Below are positions 9,845-19,550 of a stretch of 64,000 bases of DNA, piece by piece. The position numbers and the translations under genes are program-made. Below the pieces are notes generated by a model. The model searched no databases. It had not been told where the DNA came from and saw only the letters and a list, made by a program, of their open reading frames with translations. The stretch comes from Marivita sp. GTDB taxonomy: Bacteria; Pseudomonadota; Alphaproteobacteria; Rhodobacterales; Rhodobacteraceae. How positions within the stretch are numbered: the stretch's first letter is position 1; each line of letters starts with the position of its first letter. Location of the stretch: assembly GCF_022763305.1 (NCBI RefSeq), contig NZ_JALEGT010000121.1, positions 62,001-126,000 of the forward strand, written 5' to 3'.

Positions 9845-10407
9845 GATTTGGGCATCGAACTGACGCCAACCTGCGCCGGGCGCAGCAGGCGGTCATAGAG
9901 CATGAAGCCTTCGGTCGACACCTGAATAATCTCGCCAGCGGTCGTGCCGGGCACGGGCGCTTCGAACATCGCCTCGTGCATCTGGGGATCGAACTTGTCG
10001 CCCACCTGCGGTTTGATCGCGGTCACGCCGTGTTTGCTGAAAACGTTCAGCAATTCGCGCATCGTCAGCTCCACACCTTCGATAAACGCCTTGGACGCCT
10101 CGCGCTGGTCTTCGGGAATGGCATCCAAAGCGCGCTGCAGGTTGTCATAGACCGGCAGAAGATCGCGCGCCAAACGAGACCCGCCATATTGCTGTGCCTC
10201 GCGACGATCCTTTTCGGACCGCTTGCGCGCATTCTCGGCCTCGGCCAGAGCGCGCATGAACTTGTCCTTCAGATCATCCCGCTCGGCGCGCAGGGCATCC
10301 ACTTCCGCCTCTTCGCTGTCGATCTCTTCATCAAGCGCTGCGTTTTCCTCTGCCTCAGCCTCGGCCAGACTGTCGAGAAAATCCTTCGTGTGATCCGTTT
10401 CGGCCAT
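9841..10407 (-). CDS. grpE: nucleotide exchange factor GrpE
   Basis: GrpE releases ADP from DnaK and so drives the Hsp70 cycle. The 188-residue protein has an acidic, coiled-coil N-terminal half (EAEAEENAALDEEIDSEE, then ALRAERDDLKDKFMRALAEAENARKR) and the C-terminal beta domain with the signature VGDKFDPQMHEAMFEAP. It starts four bases after hrcA, so hrcA-grpE form one operon, the order typical of Rhodobacterales; dnaK is not in the window. Confidence 0.95.
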   Translation of the reverse strand: MAETDHTKDFLDSLAEAEAEENAALDEEIDSEEAEVDALRAERDDLKDKFMRALAEAENARKRSEKDRREAQQYGGSRLARDLLPVYDNLQRALDAIPEDQREASKAFIEGVELTMRELLNVFSKHGVTAIKPQVGDKFDPQMHEAMFEAPVPGTTAGEIIQVSTEGFMLYDRLLRPAQVGVSSMPKS

Positions 10408-10411
10408 TTAA

Positions 10412-11482
10412 TTACCCTTGGTTGCGATCGCCGAGCAGTTTCCCGACGAGTTGCGCTGTGTAGTCCACAATCGGTACGATCCGTCCGTAATTCAAACGGG
10501 TCGGGCCTATAACCCCCACCGCACCGATAATTTTACGATCAGCGTTCATATATGGAGACACCACCAAAGAGGAACCCGAAAGTGAGAAAAGTTTGTTCTC
10601 CGAGCCGATAAAAATGCGCACACCGTCGCCCTGTTCGGTGAGTTCGAGGAATTCGGCAATGTCCCGCTTGCGCTCAAGATCGTCAAACAGTTCGCGAATC
10701 CGCTCCAGCTCTTCGGCATGGGTGTCTTCGGCTAGGAGGTTGGACCGTCCCCGGACGATCAGACGGCCTGAATTGTCAGCTTGATCGTCCCAAATGGCCA
10801 AGCCCTGCTCTACAAGGGTTGCCGCCAACGAATCAAGTTCACGACGTTTATGCCCAATGTCGTCCTTGATCGTCCGACGCAGATCAGCCAGTGTTTTTCC
10901 TTCGACCAATGCATTCAGAAAGTTGGCCGCTTCTCGCATCGAGCTTGGCGTTTGTCCTGGTGGCGGTGTGAATAAGCGATTTTCGACATGGCCATCGGAG
11001 AAGACGAGCACCACAAGCGCCTGATCCCCGCCCACGGGGAGAAATTCGATATGCTTGATCGCGGCTTCATGTTTCGGGGTCAGTACCAACGAGGCGCCTT
11101 GAGTGACACCCGAGAGTGCTGATCCGACCCGATCGAGGATGGTCCCGACGTCCTGACTATTGCTTGTGACTGTCGCGTCGATCTTTTGACGATCGTCTTG
11201 ATCCAGGTCGCGAACCTCGAGCAAACCATCGACAAACATGCGCAGGCCCAACTGTGTGGGCACACGTCCCGCGCTGATGTGCGGGCTGTCCAGCAACCCC
11301 AGAAACTCAAGATCCTGCATGACGTTCCGGATTGTCGCCGCAGAAACCTTTTCGTTGAGCGTCCGGGTCAGCGTCCGCGAACCTACCGGTTCGCCGCTGG
11401 ACAAATAGCCTTCGACGACCTTGCGAAACACTTCGCGGGATCGGTCGTTGAGTTCGTCGAGAAGTTTGGCTCCTTGGGTCAA
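10412..11482 (-). CDS. hrcA: heat-inducible transcription repressor HrcA
   Basis: HrcA binds CIRCE operators upstream of groESL-type genes and is released on heat shock. The protein has the N-terminal winged helix region ([28 protein letters not shown], then AATIRNVM) and the long C-terminal dimerisation/GroEL-sensing part. I chose a TTG start giving [19 protein letters not shown] (356 residues), because GAGGT lies six bases upstream and the family normally begins a few residues before [13 protein letters not shown]; an open frame extends much further upstream but lies opposite rph and is not plausible. I see no CIRCE repeat in the divergent intergenic region shared with rph. Confidence 0.93.
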   Translation of the reverse strand: MTQGAKLLDELNDRSREVFRKVVEGYLSSGEPVGSRTLTRTLNEKVSAATIRNVMQDLEFLGLLDSPHISAGRVPTQLGLRMFVDGLLEVRDLDQDDRQKIDATVTSNSQDVGTILDRVGSALSGVTQGASLVLTPKHEAAIKHIEFLPVGGDQALVVLVFSDGHVENRLFTPPPGQTPSSMREAANFLNALVEGKTLADLRRTIKDDIGHKRRELDSLAATLVEQGLAIWDDQADNSGRLIVRGRSNLLAEDTHAEELERIRELFDDLERKRDIAEFLELTEQGDGVRIFIGSENKLFSLSGSSLVVSPYMNADRKIIGAVGVIGPTRLNYGRIVPIVDYTAQLVGKLLGDRNQG

Positions 11483-11588
11483 TCCCACACCTCGTAAAGT
11501 AGAACCCGGTCGTTCCTGCGACAGACTATTGGCTTGCGAAACCGGAAAGCCTGCCTGTATCCGTACACGGCAATCAAGGGGACATACC

Positions 11589-12302
11589 ATGCGACCGTCA
11601 GGACGGAAATTAAGCGAAATGCGCGCGGTTTCAATCGAAACCGGGATCAGCAAACATGCAGAGGGCTCTTGCCTGATCCGGATGGGTGACACCCATGTCT
11701 TGTGCACCGCGACCATCGAAGATCGCGTTCCACCGTTTATCAAAGGGTCAGGGCTGGGGTGGGTGACGGCCGAATATGGCATGCTGCCCCGTTCCACCAC
11801 AAGCCGGATGCGCCGCGAGAGCACCACAGGCAAACAAGGTGGGCGAACCGTCGAGATTCAGAGATTGATCGGGCGCAGTTTGCGTGCAGGTGTGGATCGT
11901 GTTGCCCTTGGTGAACGCCAAATCACCGTCGATTGCGACGTCATTCAGGCCGATGGCGGAACACGCTGCGCGTCGATCACGGGCGGATGGGTTGCGCTTC
12001 GTCTTGCCGTCAACAAACTGACGAAAGCTGGTGATGTGCTGAGTGATCCCCTGATCTCTCCGGTTGCGGCTGTCAGCTGTGGCATTTACGCTGGTCAACC
12101 TGTTCTTGACCTGGATTACCCAGAAGACTCGGAAGCTGGCGTCGACGGTAACTTCATCTTGCGCGGCGACGGCCAGTTGATAGAAATTCAGATGTCGGCG
12201 GAGGGCGCAACCTTCTCGCGTGATCAGATGACCCAACTGCTTGATCTTGCGGATGCTGGGATCCAGGAACTGGTGGCGTTGCAGCTCAAGGCGGCAGAAT
12301 GA
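11589..12302 (+). CDS. rph: ribonuclease PH
   Basis: RNase PH is a phosphorolytic 3'-5' exonuclease that trims tRNA precursors. The 237-residue protein starts [14 protein letters not shown] after an AAGGGGA ribosome binding site and contains the phosphate-site region [16 protein letters not shown]. It is the first gene of rph-rdgB-hemW; the rdgB ATG overlaps its TGA by four bases. It is divergent from hrcA, a widespread alphaproteobacterial arrangement. Confidence 0.96.
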   Translation: MRPSGRKLSEMRAVSIETGISKHAEGSCLIRMGDTHVLCTATIEDRVPPFIKGSGLGWVTAEYGMLPRSTTSRMRRESTTGKQGGRTVEIQRLIGRSLRAGVDRVALGERQITVDCDVIQADGGTRCASITGGWVALRLAVNKLTKAGDVLSDPLISPVAAVSCGIYAGQPVLDLDYPEDSEAGVDGNFILRGDGQLIEIQMSAEGATFSRDQMTQLLDLADAGIQELVALQLKAAE

Positions 12303-12910
12303 CCCGAAAGTTCGAAGGTGATACGCTTTTGGTTGCCACACACAACGTCGGTAAGCTTGAGGAAATCGCCGATCTGTTGAAGGACTACGGGATCTCGGTC
12401 GTCGGAGCGGCCGAGATGAACCTGCCTGAGCCGATTGAGGACGGGACAAGCTTTGTCGAGAACGCGCGGATCAAGGCGCATGCGGCCGCGCAGGCGACTG
12501 GACTGCCGGCATTGTCGGATGACAGCGGTCTTGAAATTGATGCGCTGAACGGTGCCCCAGGCGTATATACTGCAGATTGGGCCGAAACAGAGACTGGTCG
12601 TGACTTTGTGATGGCCATGCAGAAAGCATACGATGCCATCCAAGACAGCGGCATTGCACCACCTTGGACCGGCCGTTTCTGCTGTACACTCGTACTGGCC
12701 TGGCCTGACGGTCATGACGAGGTTTTTCCGGGCACGATGGAGGGTCAGATCGTTTGGCCAATGCGCGGCGATCAAGGGCATGGCTACGACCCCGTCTTCC
12801 AGCCAAAAGGCTACGAGGTGACCTTCGGCGAGATGGACCGTTGGGAAAAGAACAAGATCAGCCACCGCGCAGATGCGTTCCAGAAATTTGTGGCGGGGTG
12901 CTTTGGCTGA
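12299..12910 (+). CDS. rdgB: non-canonical purine NTP pyrophosphatase (RdgB/HAM1)
   Basis: This enzyme hydrolyses dITP, dXTP and ITP to monophosphates, keeping deaminated purines out of DNA. The 203-residue sequence has the substrate-binding start [14 protein letters not shown] (residues 9-22), the [20 protein letters not shown] core with the conserved aspartates, and the [10 protein letters not shown] motif near residue 160. It overlaps rph by four bases and hemW begins within its last codons, so the three are translationally coupled. Confidence 0.95.
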   Translation: MTRKFEGDTLLVATHNVGKLEEIADLLKDYGISVVGAAEMNLPEPIEDGTSFVENARIKAHAAAQATGLPALSDDSGLEIDALNGAPGVYTADWAETETGRDFVMAMQKAYDAIQDSGIAPPWTGRFCCTLVLAWPDGHDEVFPGTMEGQIVWPMRGDQGHGYDPVFQPKGYEVTFGEMDRWEKNKISHRADAFQKFVAGCFG

Positions 12911-14048
12911 GCTCTGGCAGGAACAAGGTTTCGGTCTTTACGTCCATTGGCCGTTCTGCGCTGCAAAGTGTCCCTATTGTGATTTCAACAGTCATGTTCG
13001 AAGCGCAGTAGATCAGGCGGCTTGGGCACAAGCGCTTTCGTTGGAAATCCGAAGGATTGGCGAAGAGACTGGCCCCCGCGTTCTGTCATCCGTATTTTTC
13101 GGAGGCGGTACTCCAAGCCTGATGGCGCCAAAAACAGTCAATGCTGTGCTGTCGGCCGCCAAGGACGTCTGGAGTTTTGCCAACGATATCGAAATCACGC
13201 TGGAAGCCAATCCAACGTCGGTGGAGGCGTACCGGTTCGAAGGGTACGCCAAAGCCGGAGTCAACCGCGTGTCCTTGGGCGTTCAGGCACTCAACCCAAA
13301 AGACCTGCGCAGTCTGGGACGTCTTCACTCGGTTTCGGAAGCGCAGAGCGCTTTCAATACGGCAAGCGCGTTCTTTGATCGCGTCAGTTTCGATCTGATC
13401 TACGCTCGCCAGGACCAAACGCTCGAAGACTGGCGGGCCGAATTGTCTTCCGCGCTTGAGATGGCCGTTGATCATCTGTCGCTGTATCAACTCACCATTG
13501 AGGAAGGCACCGCGTTCTGGGATCGCGCGCAGCGGGGTGCATTGCGTGGTTTGCCCTCTGACGATCTTGGCGCTGATCTTTATGAGCTTACACAGCAAAT
13601 TTGTGAAGCTGCAGGATATGTCGCGTATGAGGTCTCCAATCACGCCAAGCCGGGCGCAGAATCAAAGCACAACCTTCTCTATTGGCGCGGGGGTGATTAC
13701 GCTGGTGTCGGGCCCGGTGCTCATGGACGTCTGACCATGGACGGTCAGCGAAGCGCAACAGAATGCTGGAAACAACCTGAGGCCTGGTTGACCGCGGTAT
13801 CCAACGGAAGCGGGATCAAGGAACGGACGCTGCTTTCTCCTCTGGATATAGAGGACGAACGCCTCATCATGGGGATTCGGCTTTTGGAAGGGCTAGATAT
13901 TGATGATGTCGCAAACCTCGTCGACTGGACTCGGTTTTCAGCCCTTGAAGACGAAGGGTTGGTCTGGCGCTCTGATGTCCGGATTGGGGCAACCACCACT
14001 GGCCGCCCCGTACTGAACTATCTCATTTCCCAGATCGCCAAGAGCTGA
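12903..14048 (+). CDS. hemW: radical SAM heme chaperone HemW
   Basis: HemW is a radical SAM protein related to oxygen-independent coproporphyrinogen oxidase but acting as a heme chaperone. The cluster motif HWPFCAAKCPYCDF (C-x3-C-x2-C) is at about residues 14-27; the GGGTPSL motif follows near residue 58. I chose the TTG start giving [16 protein letters not shown] (381 residues); an in-frame ATG at 12873 adds ten residues of no family character and overlaps rdgB more. It lacks an extra N-terminal cysteine expected of true HemN, so HemW is the better name. Confidence 0.9.
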   Translation: MAELWQEQGFGLYVHWPFCAAKCPYCDFNSHVRSAVDQAAWAQALSLEIRRIGEETGPRVLSSVFFGGGTPSLMAPKTVNAVLSAAKDVWSFANDIEITLEANPTSVEAYRFEGYAKAGVNRVSLGVQALNPKDLRSLGRLHSVSEAQSAFNTASAFFDRVSFDLIYARQDQTLEDWRAELSSALEMAVDHLSLYQLTIEEGTAFWDRAQRGALRGLPSDDLGADLYELTQQICEAAGYVAYEVSNHAKPGAESKHNLLYWRGGDYAGVGPGAHGRLTMDGQRSATECWKQPEAWLTAVSNGSGIKERTLLSPLDIEDERLIMGIRLLEGLDIDDVANLVDWTRFSALEDEGLVWRSDVRIGATTTGRPVLNYLISQIAKS

Positions 14049-14051
14049 CGC

Positions 14052-14960
14052 TTATCTGGCCGCGCTCAGGACCGAACACAGAAGATCAAGATCTTCGAGT
14101 GTATCGTAGCTGATTGTAAGCGACCCTGACTCTTTTCCGGCGGCATGGGCAATCGTCACTTTCATTCCCAAAGCTGCGGACAAGTCTCCCTCCAGGGCCT
14201 TGGTATCCGCATCCTTGTCGCCGATCTTTGCCGACTTGGATGTTGTGGCTTTCGAAGATGTCTCTGGATTCTGTGCTTCTCGGACCAGTCGTTCGGTTTC
14301 TCGCACGGATAAGCCACGGCGCATGACCTCGCCAGCCAGAGCCACCGCGTCGGGCGCAGTGACCAACGCGCGTGCATGGCCTGCGGACAGGTTCCCATCC
14401 ACGACGGATTGCTTCACGACGTCTGGCAAGGTCAGGAGGCGCAGAAGGTTTGCGATATGACTTCTGCTTTTCCCCAGAGCTTGCGCAAGCTTTTCCTGCG
14501 TGTGCCCGAAGCGCGTCATCAGTTGTTCGTAACCTGCGGCCTCCTCAATCGCGTTCAGATCGGCACGTTGGATATTCTCGATAATCGCAATCTCAAGAAC
14601 ATCTTCGTCAGACAGATCCCGCACGACGACGGGGACTTCATGAACACCGGCAGCCTGCGCCGCTCGCCAACGGCGCTCTCCAGCAACAATCTCGTATTCT
14701 TTGTCAGATCCATCGCGTCGACGCACGATCAGCGGCTGGATCACACCTTTGCTGCGGATAGACAGCTTTAACTCTTCTAACGCATCCGCGCTGAAGTGGC
14801 GCCGTGGCTGGTTCGGGTTGGGAAAAAGCTGATCGACTGGTAACGTCCGCGAAGTGCGGTCGCGTACAGGGGTCTCTGATTCTGTCGTCGGCTCGATGTC
14901 CGCCATCAACGCGGACAAACCTCGGCCAAGACCGCGTCGTTGTTCTTTCTTGTCGGTCAT
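14052..14960 (-). CDS. parB: chromosome partitioning protein ParB
   Basis: ParB binds parS sites, spreads as a CTP-dependent clamp and moves the origin region with ParA. The 302-residue protein has the usual short N-terminal ParA-contacting box (RGLGRGLSALMAD, about residues 8-20), the CTP-binding ParB/sulfiredoxin domain (LFPNPNQPRRHF and GERRWRAAQAAG, the latter the GERRxR box), a KorB-like helix-turn-helix (EKLAQALGKSRSHIANLLRLL) and a C-terminal dimerisation tail. It follows parA by nine bases. Three perfect parS sites lie a few kb upstream in the same operon. Confidence 0.97.
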   Translation of the reverse strand: MTDKKEQRRGLGRGLSALMADIEPTTESETPVRDRTSRTLPVDQLFPNPNQPRRHFSADALEELKLSIRSKGVIQPLIVRRRDGSDKEYEIVAGERRWRAAQAAGVHEVPVVVRDLSDEDVLEIAIIENIQRADLNAIEEAAGYEQLMTRFGHTQEKLAQALGKSRSHIANLLRLLTLPDVVKQSVVDGNLSAGHARALVTAPDAVALAGEVMRRGLSVRETERLVREAQNPETSSKATTSKSAKIGDKDADTKALEGDLSAALGMKVTIAHAAGKESGSLTISYDTLEDLDLLCSVLSAAR

Positions 14961-14969
14961 CCGCTCTAC

Positions 14970-15782
14970 CTACGCTGCTGTCATTGTTTCTGTCTTGCCA
15001 AGGAACTCGCGCGCAAGCGCACGATACGCAATGGCCCCTTTGGACTGCGTGTCATATTCGAGAACCGGCATCGCGTAAGACGGCGCTTCGCTGACTCTCA
15101 CATTTCGTGGAATCACGGTCTTGAAAACAAGATCTCCCAGGTTCTCGCGCGCATCCATTTCAACCTGTTGGGACAGGTTGTTTCGAGAATCATACATCGT
15201 CAGCACCACGCCCTCGATCCTCAAGGATGGGTTTGCCGACTGCCGGACTTCACGAATTGTCAGCATCAACTGGCTTAACCCTTCCAGCGCGAAGAACTCG
15301 CTCTGCAACGGCACCAACACGGAATGCGCCGCAACCATCGCGTTGACAGTCAAAAGGTTCAGCGAAGGCGGACAATCGATAAGCACAAAATCGAACGCAA
15401 ACGCGTCCATATCCGTTTGACGCAAAGCATCATGCAGAAGAAAGCTGCGCTTTTCATTGGCGATGAGCTCGATATCTGCCGAGCTCAGATCTGTCGTCGA
15501 GGGAACAAGGAGCAGATTCTCTTGCCGCGTTTGACAGATGATGTCTGCTAGCGGGAAATCGTCGAGCAGCAGGTCATAAGTCGTGGCATGGCGGTCCTCC
15601 GGCATGATGCCAAGTCCTGTCGATGCGTTTCCCTGCGGATCCAGATCGACGACCAAAACCTTCTGGCCAATTTCAGCCAGGGCCGACGCAAAATTAATCG
15701 CAGTCGTTGTCTTACCAACGCCACCCTTTTGGTTCGCAATTGCAATGATTTTTGGACCAGACGGACGTGTGGGATCAAACAC
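14970..15782 (-). CDS. parA: chromosome partitioning ATPase ParA
   Basis: ParA is a Walker-type ATPase that binds the nucleoid and pulls ParB-parS complexes. The deviant Walker A motif KGGVGKTTTAINF is at about residues 16-28 and the Walker B region FDFVLIDCPPSLNLL near residue 117. I chose a GTG start ([18 protein letters not shown], 270 residues) because GGAGG lies eight bases upstream; the start overlaps the end of rsmG by eight bases. The rho-mnmE-mnmG-rsmG-parA-parB order is the alphaproteobacterial origin-proximal set. Confidence 0.97.
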   Translation of the reverse strand: MFDPTRPSGPKIIAIANQKGGVGKTTTAINFASALAEIGQKVLVVDLDPQGNASTGLGIMPEDRHATTYDLLLDDFPLADIICQTRQENLLLVPSTTDLSSADIELIANEKRSFLLHDALRQTDMDAFAFDFVLIDCPPSLNLLTVNAMVAAHSVLVPLQSEFFALEGLSQLMLTIREVRQSANPSLRIEGVVLTMYDSRNNLSQQVEMDARENLGDLVFKTVIPRNVRVSEAPSYAMPVLEYDTQSKGAIAYRALAREFLGKTETMTAA

Positions 15783-16362
15783 GAGATAGGCCTCCAATCT
15801 CCAGAACGGCAGCATCGGGATGTGTCAAACTTTTATGGGTATTGCAGGTGAATCGCCACTGCTTTTCGGCCGACGCAACTTCTTCGCGCCAAGATCCGCC
15901 TTTCATGAACAACGCGACGCCGTCTTTTGCAAGATGCATATCAGTGAATTCCAATAGCTTCGACAGGGGCGCAAGGGCGCGCGCACTGAGGACATCGGCA
16001 TCCATCGGCGCGACATCCTCAATCCGCCGAGCCAGAACAGAAAAAGGCGTTTGTGTTTCACGTGAAACAGCCCGTAAGAATGCCGCTTTCCGCTGATCAC
16101 TTTCGACAAGCGTGACGTTAACCCCGCGATTTACAAGAGCAATCGCAACGACCGCACCAGGGAAGCCACCACCTGATCCTAGGTCTGCCCATGTCGACAC
16201 ACCGGACGGGCATAAGGATGCCACTTGAAGTGAATCCTTGAAATGCCGATCAGCCGCGTCTTTCAGAGACGCCGGCGACACGAGATTGATTTTCGGCGAC
16301 CACTTCCGAAGCAGCTCAAGATAGACTTCCAGCCGTTGCTGTGTTTCACGTGAAACATTCAT
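15775..16362 (-). CDS. rsmG: 16S rRNA (guanine527-N7)-methyltransferase RsmG
   Basis: RsmG (GidB) methylates G527 of 16S rRNA with SAM. The 195-residue protein has the SAM-binding glycine motif [18 protein letters not shown] at about residues 59-76. It overlaps mnmG by four bases. Two perfect parS sequences lie inside this gene, and each dictates the same local peptide, VSRET: one at the N-terminus (MNVSRETQ) and one about a hundred residues later (AVSRETQ). The coding sequence therefore doubles as a ParB landing area. Confidence 0.95.
   Translation of the reverse strand: MNVSRETQQRLEVYLELLRKWSPKINLVSPASLKDAADRHFKDSLQVASLCPSGVSTWADLGSGGGFPGAVVAIALVNRGVNVTLVESDQRKAAFLRAVSRETQTPFSVLARRIEDVAPMDADVLSARALAPLSKLLEFTDMHLAKDGVALFMKGGSWREEVASAEKQWRFTCNTHKSLTHPDAAVLEIGGLSRV
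16054..16069. promoter_or_regulatory. parS centromere site (perfect 16-mer)
   Basis: The palindrome TGTTTCACGTGAAACA matches the universal ParB-binding consensus with no mismatch. It lies inside the rsmG coding sequence, encoding VSRET, about 5 kb from the putative origin. Confidence 0.95.
16342..16357. promoter_or_regulatory. parS centromere site (perfect 16-mer)
   Basis: A second perfect TGTTTCACGTGAAACA palindrome, at codons 2-7 of rsmG. It is 288 bases from the first copy. Confidence 0.95.
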
Positions 16363-18242
16363 CCAGCTGCCCGTTCTTGCGGCCTTTTAGCTCGAAGACG
16401 AGACAGGATCAAAAGCAAGGCAGAGGGAGTCATCCCGTCAACACGAGATGCTTGGGCCATATTCGCAGGCCGAACATGCGCCAGTTTTACTTTTAGTTCG
16501 TTTGACAATCCCTCAACGGATTCAAAAACAAAGTCTGACGGAATTACCTGCGCTTCATCACGGCGAAGCGCCTCTATATCCTTTTGCTGACGCTCAATAT
16601 AGTTTGCGTAAAGAGCATCCTTTGCCAGCTGATCTTGAATCTTGCAATCAATCTTCCCTAAGTGTGGTTCAATTTGCGCCAAGGCCTGCCATGTCACGGA
16701 TTCGATCGCCAAAGCTTGGAAACCGGATCTCTTGGACCCGTCTTGAGAAATCGGAACTCCAACATCAACGAGTTGCCGCGCAGTGACTGTGACCGCATCC
16801 AGTTTGCCACGTGCATCCGAGATGAGCGACATCTTGGTTTCGAAAGCCCGCTTTCGGTCTTCGCTTACGCACCCCAAGTCAATTGCCTTACGGGTAAGTC
16901 GCTGGTCGGCATTATCCGCCCGCAAAGACAAACGATATTCCGCGCGCGAGGTAAACATGCGATAGGGCTCGGCAACGCCCCGAGACGTAAGGTCGTCAAT
17001 CATCACGCCAATATAACTATCCGATCGACTGAACGTCACGGGCTCTAGTCCCCTGGCTCGACGCGCAGCATTCAACCCGGCGACAAGACCTTGGGCCGCT
17101 GCCTCTTCGTAACCAGTTGTCCCATTGATCTGACCCGCCAAATACAAACCTTCGCGTGATTTCAGCGAAAGATCCAAATTTAAAGCGCGGGGGTCCACAT
17201 AATCATATTCAATCGCGTAGCCAGGTTGAAGGATTTCAACCTGCTCAAGCCCCTTGATCGACCGCACATACTCCAACTGAACATCTTCGGGAAGCGATGT
17301 TGAAATGCCGTTTGGATAAACGGTGTGGTCCTCAATTCCCTCAGGCTCCAGAAAGATTTGATGGGATGTCTTGTCCGCGAAACGCACGATCTTGTCTTCA
17401 ATAGACGGGCAATATCGCGGTCCAACACCCTCGATATGACCTCCATACATTGCAGAACGCGACAGGTTTTCGCGAATGACCCGATGGGTTTCTTCATTTG
17501 TATGCGTTATGGCGCATGAAATTTGAGGCGCCGTCGGAGCCTCAGAAAGGAATGAAAACATGACCGGGTCATCATCGCCTGGCTGTTTCTCCAGGTCATT
17601 CCAGTCAATTGTCCGACCATCGAGACGCGGCGGTGTTCCAGTTTTCAGGCGACCCAAGGGCAGATCGAATGACGCCAAGGTCTTGGCAAGGTCGTTTGAA
17701 GGTTGTTCCCCCATACGACCACCGGCGATCTGTCGATCCCCGATATGGATTGTGCCGCGCAGAAAGGTCCCCGTGGTCAGGATCACAGATGAGGCGTAAA
17801 GTTCCTGAGACCCGTCAATCACCACTCCAACAACTTTTGACCCATGCAAGAGAAGGTCGGTGACTTCGCCGATAACAACACTCAGACCTTCCTGGGCTTT
17901 CGTCGCTTTCAGCATCTCGGATTGATAAATTTTCCGATCCGCCTGAGCGCGAGGCCCTTGAACGGCCGGTCCCTTCCGACGATTGAGAAGCCGGAATTGA
18001 ATACCGGCCTTGTCGGCAATGCGGCCCATAATGCCATCAAAAGCATCAATTTCCCGAACAAGATGCCCCTTGCCAAGACCACCGATGGCGGGATTGCAGG
18101 ACATGACGCCGATGCCCGCCTCGTTCAACGTCACGAGGGCGGTAGCCGCGCCGAGGCGAGCAGACGCATGCCCGGCTTCACAGCCAGCGTGTCCACCACC
18201 AACCACAATAACATCGAAGTCAAATTGTTTCACGTGAAACAC
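16359..18242 (-). CDS. mnmG: tRNA uridine-5-carboxymethylaminomethyl modification enzyme MnmG
   Basis: MnmG (GidA) with MnmE installs the cmnm5 group on wobble uridine 34 of certain tRNAs. The 627-residue FAD protein has the dinucleotide-binding motif [12 protein letters not shown] at about residues 11-22 and the signature [11 protein letters not shown] in the middle. The GTG start gives [14 protein letters not shown] and is preceded by GAGGA; the start codon lies within a perfect parS palindrome, so the N-terminal FHVK is fixed by the centromere site. It starts three bases after mnmE. Confidence 0.97.
   Translation of the reverse strand: MFHVKQFDFDVIVVGGGHAGCEAGHASARLGAATALVTLNEAGIGVMSCNPAIGGLGKGHLVREIDAFDGIMGRIADKAGIQFRLLNRRKGPAVQGPRAQADRKIYQSEMLKATKAQEGLSVVIGEVTDLLLHGSKVVGVVIDGSQELYASSVILTTGTFLRGTIHIGDRQIAGGRMGEQPSNDLAKTLASFDLPLGRLKTGTPPRLDGRTIDWNDLEKQPGDDDPVMFSFLSEAPTAPQISCAITHTNEETHRVIRENLSRSAMYGGHIEGVGPRYCPSIEDKIVRFADKTSHQIFLEPEGIEDHTVYPNGISTSLPEDVQLEYVRSIKGLEQVEILQPGYAIEYDYVDPRALNLDLSLKSREGLYLAGQINGTTGYEEAAAQGLVAGLNAARRARGLEPVTFSRSDSYIGVMIDDLTSRGVAEPYRMFTSRAEYRLSLRADNADQRLTRKAIDLGCVSEDRKRAFETKMSLISDARGKLDAVTVTARQLVDVGVPISQDGSKRSGFQALAIESVTWQALAQIEPHLGKIDCKIQDQLAKDALYANYIERQQKDIEALRRDEAQVIPSDFVFESVEGLSNELKVKLAHVRPANMAQASRVDGMTPSALLLILSRLRAKRPQERAAG
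18226..18241. promoter_or_regulatory. parS centromere site (perfect 16-mer) at mnmG start
   Basis: A third perfect TGTTTCACGTGAAACA palindrome. It covers the second and third bases of the mnmG GTG start and codons 2-5, so ParB binding there could affect translation-coupled transcription of mnmG. It is about 2.8 kb from the putative origin. Confidence 0.95.
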
Positions 18243-18245
18243 TCC

Positions 18246-19529
18246 TCACTTTCCGATGCAAAAACTTGAGAAAACCATATCTAACACATCTTCCACGTCG
18301 ACACGACCCACGAGGCGTTCAAGCGTAAAGATTGCAGATCGCAACTCTTCAGAGGCAATATCATACTGCTCTGGTCCCAGATGAACGAGATCAATAGCTT
18401 TTCGTAGCGCGTCGCGGCCTTCCAAAAGCACGTGTTTCTGACGTTCATGAGAGACCAGACCAGCCATTGTCGCCTTTGAAAACAAATAGGTCTTCACCTG
18501 GTCAATGAGTTCTTGGACCCCCTCACCTGTCAGACCGGAAATCCCCTGCCCGTCTTTTCTCAGGTCGGACTTACCGTCAACGACGATGTCATGTTCCAAA
18601 GGATGCAGTTCCCCAAAGTTGCCATCGCCCCTAAGAAACACCCGCAAATCCGCAGCCCGCGCCCGATCGACTGCACGCTGAATTCCAATGCTCTCAATTG
18701 TATCCTCTGTATCCCGCAATCCCGCCGTATCCAGAAACGTCACGGGCAAGGATCCGAGGTCCATTCGCACTTCGATAACATCACGGGTTGTTCCAGCGAT
18801 TTCTGAAGTGATCGCGGCATCCCGGCCAGCCAATGCGTTCAACAAGGTCGACTTGCCTGCATTCGGCGGACCAACGATTGCAACTTCGAAACCATTCCTG
18901 ACGCGTTCCGCAATACCATACCCATCAATCTCACGGGTCATGGTCTCAATCACGCCATTCAGTAATCTTTCGACGTCCGCAGAAACATCAACCGGAACGT
19001 CCTCATCTGCAAAATCAATTGTGGCTTCAAGCAACGACAAGGCGTGAACCAGGTCTGCTCGCCACGTATCCGATTGGTCACGAAGTCGTCCCGTAAAGCC
19101 CATGAGCGCTTGCTTGCGCTGCATCTCGGTTTCAGCGTCAATCAGGTCGGCAAGCGCTTCGACCTGCGTCAGATCCAAACGACCATTATTCAGGGCACGA
19201 CGGGTAAATTCGCCCGCTTCCGCTGCTCGAAAGCCCGGAAGCTCTCCAAGACAATCGATCACCGTGTTGATAATCGCGATACTGCCATGAAGATGAAACT
19301 CGACAACCGGCTCGCCCGTAAAGCTTGCCCCCTCAGCGAAAGCGAGGATCAAGGCTTCGTCAAGAAAACCGCGAGATGCATGTTCCAGCCGGCGCACCAC
19401 GGAGTGCCGAGGCGATGGCACGGAGAATCCGAAAACATCGCAGCTATCATTTGCCTTGGGTCCCGAGACCCGAACCACTGCAACGCCAGATTTTCCCGGC
19501 ACCGTGGCCAGAGCAAAGATCGTGTCCAT
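18246..19529 (-). CDS. mnmE: tRNA modification GTPase MnmE
   Basis: MnmE (TrmE) is the GTPase partner of MnmG in wobble uridine modification. The 427-residue protein has an N-terminal folate-binding domain, the G-domain with Walker A GPPNAGKSTLLNAL (about residues 216-229), the G2/G3 elements GTTRD and DTAGLRDT, and ends in the diagnostic C-terminal CIGK. It sits between rho and mnmG in the leftward origin-proximal operon. Confidence 0.97.
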   Translation of the reverse strand: MDTIFALATVPGKSGVAVVRVSGPKANDSCDVFGFSVPSPRHSVVRRLEHASRGFLDEALILAFAEGASFTGEPVVEFHLHGSIAIINTVIDCLGELPGFRAAEAGEFTRRALNNGRLDLTQVEALADLIDAETEMQRKQALMGFTGRLRDQSDTWRADLVHALSLLEATIDFADEDVPVDVSADVERLLNGVIETMTREIDGYGIAERVRNGFEVAIVGPPNAGKSTLLNALAGRDAAITSEIAGTTRDVIEVRMDLGSLPVTFLDTAGLRDTEDTIESIGIQRAVDRARAADLRVFLRGDGNFGELHPLEHDIVVDGKSDLRKDGQGISGLTGEGVQELIDQVKTYLFSKATMAGLVSHERQKHVLLEGRDALRKAIDLVHLGPEQYDIASEELRSAIFTLERLVGRVDVEDVLDMVFSSFCIGK

Positions 19530-19550
19530 GACGTTGCGCGCCCGCCAGGT

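Noticed and set aside
11483-11588. Possible CIRCE element between hrcA and rph
   Set aside because: No TTAGCACTC-N9-GAGTGCTAA-like repeat could be found; CIRCE is probably only at groESL here.
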